The translations under genes were made by a program, and so were the position numbers. Below are positions 5,452 through 8,235 of a stretch of 8,235 nt of DNA, piece by piece. The stretch's first letter is position 1, and every line of letters starts with the position of its first letter. Under the pieces are notes generated by a model, which saw only the letters and a program-made list of their open reading frames with translations, had not been told where the DNA came from and searched no databases. Origin of the DNA: Nocardioides sp. (GTDB lineage Bacteria; Actinomycetota; Actinomycetes; Propionibacteriales; Nocardioidaceae); contig DOWL01000126.1 in NCBI GenBank assembly GCA_003519585.1, positions 2,267-10,501 on the forward strand. Direction: 5' to 3'.

Positions 5452-6954
5452 GTGAGATACGACGTCGTCGTGGTCGGGGGCGGTAACGCCGGGATGAGTG
5501 CGGCGCTCGCGGCCGCCGAGCGGGCCTCCAAGGTGCTGGTGCTCGAGCGGGCACCGCACGAGGAGCGCGGGGGCAACACCGGCTTCACGGCGGGCGCGAT
5601 GCGGTTCGCCTACGACGGCGTCGACGACCTGACCGACATCGTGTCGGACCTCGACGAAGCGACCCTGGCGCGCACCGACTTCGGCTCCTACCCGGAGTCA
5701 CAGTTCTACGACGACCTGGACCGGGTCACCGAGAGCCGGTGCGATCCGGACCTGGCCGAGGTGCTGGTCACCGGCAGTCAGCCCGCGGTGCGATGGCTGA
5801 AGTCCAAGGGCGTCCGGTTCCTGCCCATCTACGGCCGCCAGGCCTACGAGGTCGACAACAAGTTCACGTTCTGGGGCGGCCTCACCCTCGAGGTCAGCGG
5901 CGGCGGCCGCGGCATGGTCGAGTACCTCGAGCGGGCCTGTGCCAGCAACGGCATCACCGTCGAATACGCCACGCGGGCTCGCGAGCTGGTGGTCAGCTCG
6001 CAGGGCGTCGTCGGGTTGAAGGTGGAGCGCGAGAGTCCTGACGGCCACCTCGAGCTCGCGACCATCGAGTGCAGCTCGGTGGTGCTCGCGGCCGGCGGCT
6101 TCCAGTCCAACGCCGCGTGGCGGGTCGGCTACCTCGGTCCCGGCTGGGACCTGGCCAAGGTGCGGGGCACTCGCTATGACACTGGCGACGGGATCGAGAT
6201 GGGTCTCGCGGTGGGCGCCAGCCCCGCGGGGCACTGGTCGGGCTGCCACGCGGTCGCCTGGGACTACAACGCTCCGGAGTACGGCGTCCTCGAGATCGGC
6301 GACTCGTTCCAGAAGCACAGCTACCCGCTCGGCATCGTGGTCAACCGCGACGGGAAGCGCTTCGTCGACGAGGGCGCCGACTTCCGCAACTACACGTACG
6401 CGAAGTACGGCCGCGAGATCCTCGCGCAGCCCGGGCAGCTGGCCTGGCAGGTCTTCGACGCCAAGGTGCTGGATCGGCTGCGCGACGAGTACCGCATCCG
6501 TCAGGTGTCCAAGGTCCGCGCGAACTCGCTGCCGGAGTTGGCCGTCAAGATGGGTGGGATCGACGAGGCTGCGTTCCTCAAGACCGTGGCGGAGTACAAC
6601 GGTGCGGTGCGCTCGGAGGACGCCGACTACAACCCCAACATCCTCGACGGGCTCGGCACGGTTGGTCTGCCGGTCAACAAGAGCAACTGGGCCCTGACCA
6701 TCGACGAGCCGCCGTTCGAGGCGTACGCCGTCACGTGCGGCATCACCTTCACCTTCGGCGGGCTGCGGATCGACAACCAAGCTCGAGTCCTCAACGACGC
6801 AGGAGCCCCGATCCCTGGCCTGTTCGCGGCCGGCGAGATGGTCGGTGGACTCTTCTACTTCAACTATCCCGGCGGCTCGGGGCTCTCCAACGGCACCGTC
6901 CTAGGTCGCCTGGCCGGCAGCACAGCGGGCGACCGGGCCGCCGGCACGGGGTGA
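5452..6954 (+). CDS. FAD-dependent dehydrogenase, fumarate reductase flavoprotein family, TcuA (tricarballylate dehydrogenase)-like
   Basis: 500 residues from GTG 5452. M-R-Y-D-V-V-V-V-G9-G-G-N-A-G14 is the FAD dinucleotide-binding motif right at the N-terminus, with Glu32 in V-L-V-L-E to hold the ribose and G40-G-N-T after it. S-S-V-V-L-A-A-G-G-F and the C-terminal P-G-L-F-A-A-G-E-M and P-G-G-S-G-L segments complete the FAD domain. The capping/substrate region has H289-S-Y-P-L-G and F304-V-D-E307-G-A-D-F-R312, comparable with the Arg-containing active site of fumarate reductases. The pattern matches TcuA, which dehydrogenates tricarballylate to cis-aconitate, more than succinate dehydrogenase. 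An upstream in-frame ATG at 5392 would add 20 residues encoded across the promoter and operator and is rejected. No signal peptide is present and no TcuB-like electron acceptor lies in the window. The likely role is oxidation or reduction of a C-C bond in a carboxylate; ketosteroid-dehydrogenase-like relatives also exist, so the substrate is open. Confidence 0.9.
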   Translation: MRYDVVVVGGGNAGMSAALAAAERASKVLVLERAPHEERGGNTGFTAGAMRFAYDGVDDLTDIVSDLDEATLARTDFGSYPESQFYDDLDRVTESRCDPDLAEVLVTGSQPAVRWLKSKGVRFLPIYGRQAYEVDNKFTFWGGLTLEVSGGGRGMVEYLERACASNGITVEYATRARELVVSSQGVVGLKVERESPDGHLELATIECSSVVLAAGGFQSNAAWRVGYLGPGWDLAKVRGTRYDTGDGIEMGLAVGASPAGHWSGCHAVAWDYNAPEYGVLEIGDSFQKHSYPLGIVVNRDGKRFVDEGADFRNYTYAKYGREILAQPGQLAWQVFDAKVLDRLRDEYRIRQVSKVRANSLPELAVKMGGIDEAAFLKTVAEYNGAVRSEDADYNPNILDGLGTVGLPVNKSNWALTIDEPPFEAYAVTCGITFTFGGLRIDNQARVLNDAGAPIPGLFAAGEMVGGLFYFNYPGGSGLSNGTVLGRLAGSTAGDRAAGTG

Positions 6955-7012
6955 CCGAGACCTCACCAGACCAGCCATCAGCACCGCCCACCAGCACACC
7001 GGAAGGACCCCC
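6955..7012 (+). promoter_or_regulatory. A/C-rich spacer with ribosome binding site for the amidohydrolase gene
   Basis: This 58-base spacer is unusually rich in A and C on the coding strand, with CCAGC/CAGCACC-like words and few G until GGAAGGA at 7001-7007. GGAAGGA is a strong Shine-Dalgarno sequence five bases before GTG 7013. I see no -10-like hexamer, operator or terminator, so the amidohydrolase gene is probably read from the flavoprotein promoter through an unstructured linker. Confidence 0.55.
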
Positions 7013-8167
7013 GTGGCCAAGCGAGCAACGCTCGACGACTTCGTGGTCGTCGACTGCGACGTGCACGTGCACGAGATGCCGTCGGACCTGATCCCCTACA
7101 TCGACATGCCGTGGCGGGTCTCGCTCGAGACCATCGCCGCCAACGCGGCCAAGTACCTCGAGATCGGCTACCTCGACGTCCCGGCCTTCTCGCCGGGCGC
7201 CAGCGGGTCGAGCTTCGGACCGGTCTGGCCCTCGAGCCACGAGGCGGCCCGCGTGGTCCTCACGCCGGAGGCGATGCGTGCGGAGCTGGACACCATCAAC
7301 GTCGACATCGGCATCCTGTTCCCGGACAGCATGCTGAAGCTGGCCACCATCACCGACGAGGAGTACGCCGCCGCGCTGGCCCGCGCGTACAACGCCTGGC
7401 TGGTCGAGACTTGGTGCCGGCCCGAGCAGGGGCTCGTCGGCTGCCTGGTCGCCTCACCGCAGGCGCCGGAGGACACCGCGGCGCAGATCGAGAAGTACGC
7501 CAAGCACCCGGGCGTGGTCGGTGTCTACCTGCCCGGTGCGGCCGTCGACCCGCTGTGGGGCGACCGCAAGTACGACCCCATCTTCAAGGCCGCCGAGGCC
7601 GCCGACTTCGCGGTGCTGCTGCACAGCGTCGGAATCGTGCACCCGACCTATCCGTTCAACACGCATGGGTTCACCAGCGGGTTCGCGCGACACACCACCT
7701 CACACACGTTGTCGATGATGGCCAACCTCGTCGACATGGTCAGCACGGGCGTGCCGGAGCGGTTCCCGAACCTGCGCATCTGCTTCACCGAGGCAGGCGT
7801 CGCTTGGGTCCCGTTCGTGATGATGCGGATGGACCGCGCCTACCGCGAGGGGCGCGCGGAGGTGTCGTACTTGACCAAGCCGCCGAGTGAGTACATCAAG
7901 AGCTTCTTCTACGCGACCCAGCCCATCGAGGAGCCGCAGACGCTGGCGGACATGGTCCGGCTGGTCAACCTCTACGACGGTGAGAACCAGACGGTGTTCG
8001 CCTCCGACTGGCCGCACCACGACTTCGACCACCCCAACAAGATCCACCAGATGCCGTTCTCGGACGAGGCGAAGCGGAAGATCTTCGGCACCAATGCCCT
8101 CCGCATGTTCAACATGGACGAGCACTGCCGGCGGTTGTCGTTGTCGCAGGGGGCTGCGGCGCGGTGA
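7013..8167 (+). CDS. Amidohydrolase family protein (amidohydrolase 2, ACMSD-like metal-dependent hydrolase or decarboxylase)
   Basis: 384 residues forming a TIM-barrel metal enzyme. The N-terminal strand has D14-C-D16-V-H18-V-H20, the HxH metal pair. V-L-L-H204-S supplies a third ligand and F-A-S-D332-W-P-H-H the distal Asp. Other family segments are Y-D-P-I-F-K-A-A-E near 184-192, M-M-A-N-L-V-D-M-V near 235-243, G-V-P-E-R-F-P-N-L after it, and A-W-V-P-F-V-M-M-R-M-D. The group includes 2-amino-3-carboxymuconate semialdehyde decarboxylase, gamma-resorcylate and 5-carboxyvanillate decarboxylases, 4-oxalomesaconate hydratase and true hydrolases. Where many decarboxylases have a His-Gly-Gly motif this protein reads F-T-E260-A-G, so decarboxylation should not be assumed. 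GTG 7013 follows a strong GGAAGGA site and places the metal motif at the normal distance from the N-terminus. The stop overlaps the start of the next gene, a Rieske protein, by four bases, implying coupled expression of the pair. Confidence 0.92.
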   Translation: MAKRATLDDFVVVDCDVHVHEMPSDLIPYIDMPWRVSLETIAANAAKYLEIGYLDVPAFSPGASGSSFGPVWPSSHEAARVVLTPEAMRAELDTINVDIGILFPDSMLKLATITDEEYAAALARAYNAWLVETWCRPEQGLVGCLVASPQAPEDTAAQIEKYAKHPGVVGVYLPGAAVDPLWGDRKYDPIFKAAEAADFAVLLHSVGIVHPTYPFNTHGFTSGFARHTTSHTLSMMANLVDMVSTGVPERFPNLRICFTEAGVAWVPFVMMRMDRAYREGRAEVSYLTKPPSEYIKSFFYATQPIEEPQTLADMVRLVNLYDGENQTVFASDWPHHDFDHPNKIHQMPFSDEAKRKIFGTNALRMFNMDEHCRRLSLSQGAAAR

Positions 8168-8235
8168 GTGAGGTGCATGTGATCGGGAAGCTGGAGGAGT
8201 TTCCCGAGGGCAGTCATCGGGTGGTGACGGTGGGG
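8164..8235 (+). CDS. Probable Rieske [2Fe-2S] protein, N-terminal fragment cut by window end
   Basis: GTG 8164 overlaps the amidohydrolase stop in a GTGA arrangement and follows AGGGGG (8148-8153). The 24 visible codons begin M-S-E-V-H-V-I-G-K-L-E-E-F and continue P-E-G-S-H-R-V-V-T-V-G with no stop. The pattern I-G-x-L-x-E-F-P-x-G-x-x-x-V-V-x-V-G is typical of the first strand of Rieske-type ferredoxins and of Rieske proteins found beside amidohydrolase genes. The C-x-H and C-x-x-H cluster ligands would lie beyond the window, so the assignment rests on this short stretch and the context. It may be a free ferredoxin feeding an oxygenase, or the N-terminus of a larger Rieske oxygenase; the first is favoured because the pattern starts at residue 7. 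Confidence 0.65.
   Translation, partial: MSEVHVIGKLEEFPEGSHRVVTVG

Noticed and set aside
888..5461. Repeated octamer GAGATACG at 888-895 and 5454-5461, downstream of both palindromes
   Set aside because: The distance from the palindrome centre differs by 11 bases, and the second copy is within the first codons of the flavoprotein, so shared function is not supported.
5698..6780. Long open frame on the - strand (360 codons)
   Set aside because: It is antisense to the conserved flavoprotein, its composition is dominated by Val, Ala, Asp and Arg from mirrored codon bias, and no motif or ribosome binding site is evident.
6951..7091. Possible small protein starting with GTG at the flavoprotein stop (GTGA overlap)
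   Set aside because: The translation is Pro/Ser/Thr-rich with no family likeness, is out of frame with the amidohydrolase it runs into, and has no Shine-Dalgarno site.

Overview
The window is GC-rich (about 70% by eye), with G/C at most third codon positions and several GTG starts. It holds seven genes, all on the + strand and packed head to tail. This suggests the chromosome (or a large plasmid) of a high-GC actinomycete of the Nocardioides/Pseudonocardia/Rhodococcus kind; the genus cannot be fixed from the sequence alone. I saw no RNA gene, transposase, CRISPR array or integration site. The only non-coding DNA is four short spacers of 69, 39, 63 and 58 bases.

Layout: (1) 1-866, the 3' part of a beta-hydroxyacid dehydrogenase (3-hydroxyisobutyrate dehydrogenase / tartronate semialdehyde reductase type). 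(2) 936-2543, a thiamine-pyrophosphate enzyme of the acetolactate synthase/2-oxoacid decarboxylase superfamily. (3) 2583-3944, an MmgE/PrpD-family protein. (4) 3937-5388, an NAD(P)-dependent aldehyde dehydrogenase. (5) 5452-6954, an FAD-dependent dehydrogenase resembling tricarballylate dehydrogenase TcuA. (6) 7013-8167, an amidohydrolase-family (ACMSD-like) metal enzyme. (7) 8164 to the window end, the first 24 codons of what looks like a Rieske [2Fe-2S] protein.

The gene set reads as a catabolic cluster for a carboxylated substrate. A PrpD-type enzyme and a TcuA-type flavoprotein suggest di- or tricarboxylate chemistry. The TPP enzyme could cleave or decarboxylate a 2-oxo acid, giving an aldehyde for the aldehyde dehydrogenase, and the reductase would handle a semialdehyde or hydroxy acid. 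The amidohydrolase and Rieske protein look like the start of a hydrolysis/decarboxylation and oxygenation module that continues past the window. The substrate cannot be named from the sequence.

The most notable non-coding signal is a pair of near-identical palindromes, GCATAC-N4-GTAT(G/A)C. One lies upstream of the TPP enzyme (870-887) and one upstream of the flavoprotein (5426-5441). Each sits between plausible -35 and -10 elements. They are the only two copies I found, and they would make genes 2-4 and genes 5-7 two transcription units under one regulator. The flavoprotein appears to be translated from a leaderless mRNA starting at GTG 5452. A second oddity is an 11-bp tandem repeat that fills the TPP-PrpD spacer from the stop codon of one gene to the ribosome binding site of the next.
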